A stretch of 64,000 bases of DNA. Origin: G963662905 sp963676725 (lineage in GTDB: Bacteria; Bacteroidota; Bacteroidia; Bacteroidales; WRLA01). A program made the position numbers and the translations under genes. Location of the stretch: contig OY781463.1 of the NCBI GenBank assembly GCA_963676725.1, positions 992,001 to 1,056,000 on the forward strand. Reading direction: 5' to 3'. The notes beneath the pieces are model-generated. The model searched no databases. It was not told the origin of the DNA and worked only from the letters and a program-made list of their open reading frames with translations. Shown in pieces: positions 63,963 to 64,000 of the stretch (position 1 is its first letter; each line of letters begins with the position of its first letter).

Positions 63963-64000
63963 GGCTTTTTTGATTTTTATCATATTTTTGCCCAATAATT

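Overview
The window looks like a chromosomal segment of an anaerobic or facultative member of the Bacteroidota, probably Bacteroidales-like and uncultured. Several things point there: three very large secreted proteins with type IX secretion (T9SS) C-terminal tails and SprB-type repeats, a tig-clpP-clpX block, a DUF4294 protein, a CarboxypepD_reg/beta-barrel outer-membrane protein, and promoters of the TTTG / TAnnTTTG type. No rRNA or tRNA gene was found. Taxonomy below phylum is inference.

Layout. (1) 1-8043, minus strand: a glycerol operon. A PadR-type regulator is followed by two tandem glycerol kinases, an aquaglyceroporin, a putative outer-membrane protein and the anaerobic glycerol-3-phosphate dehydrogenase subunits GlpA and GlpB, the last cut by the window edge. 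(2) 8300-13000, plus strand: AT-rich accessory DNA. A structured repeat block is followed by a NACHT NTPase gene and a PIN-domain membrane protein gene. These two genes are separated and followed by about 130-bp imperfect palindromes with GCAyAAC / GTTATGC-like ends, which resemble integron attC sites; no integrase is in view. (3) 13633-21116, minus strand: one operon from a clear promoter, encoding a Tat-exported molybdopterin polysulfide/thiosulfate reductase (A, B, C subunits), two half-size YeeE/YedE sulfur transporters and three envelope rhodanese-like proteins. Two of those have lost the catalytic cysteine but end in Gly-Gly-Cys. An uncharacterised membrane protein and mobA (molybdenum cofactor) lie just upstream. 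(4) 23190-26150: a REP-like hairpin array with two identical Y1 (IS200-like/RAYT) transposase genes in a 1011-bp tandem duplication, followed by an MFS exporter.

(5) 27600-47832, minus strand: a T9SS surface-protein island. It holds a 1930-aa protein with 13 SprB-type repeats, a 3166-aa mosaic protein, an Omp28-like/PKD protein interrupted by one in-frame stop, and an orphan T9SS tail. An 89-bp direct repeat of the 3' end of a DUF296 (PPC) gene flanks the island. (6) 47845-64000: core-type genes, namely two lipoproteins, a Kef-type antiporter, a small conserved protein, tig-clpP-clpX, an outer-membrane beta-barrel protein, pfkA, a DUF4294 protein, a sugar transferase, a lipoprotein and a Gfo/Idh/MocA oxidoreductase.

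The glycerol operon would deliver electrons from glycerol-3-phosphate to the quinone pool. The sulfur operon could spend quinol electrons on polysulfide or thiosulfate, and mobA supplies its cofactor. The best candidates for something undescribed are the sulfur operon with its Cys-less, Gly-Gly-Cys-tailed rhodaneses, the attC-like NACHT/PIN cassettes, and the shared modules of the T9SS island.
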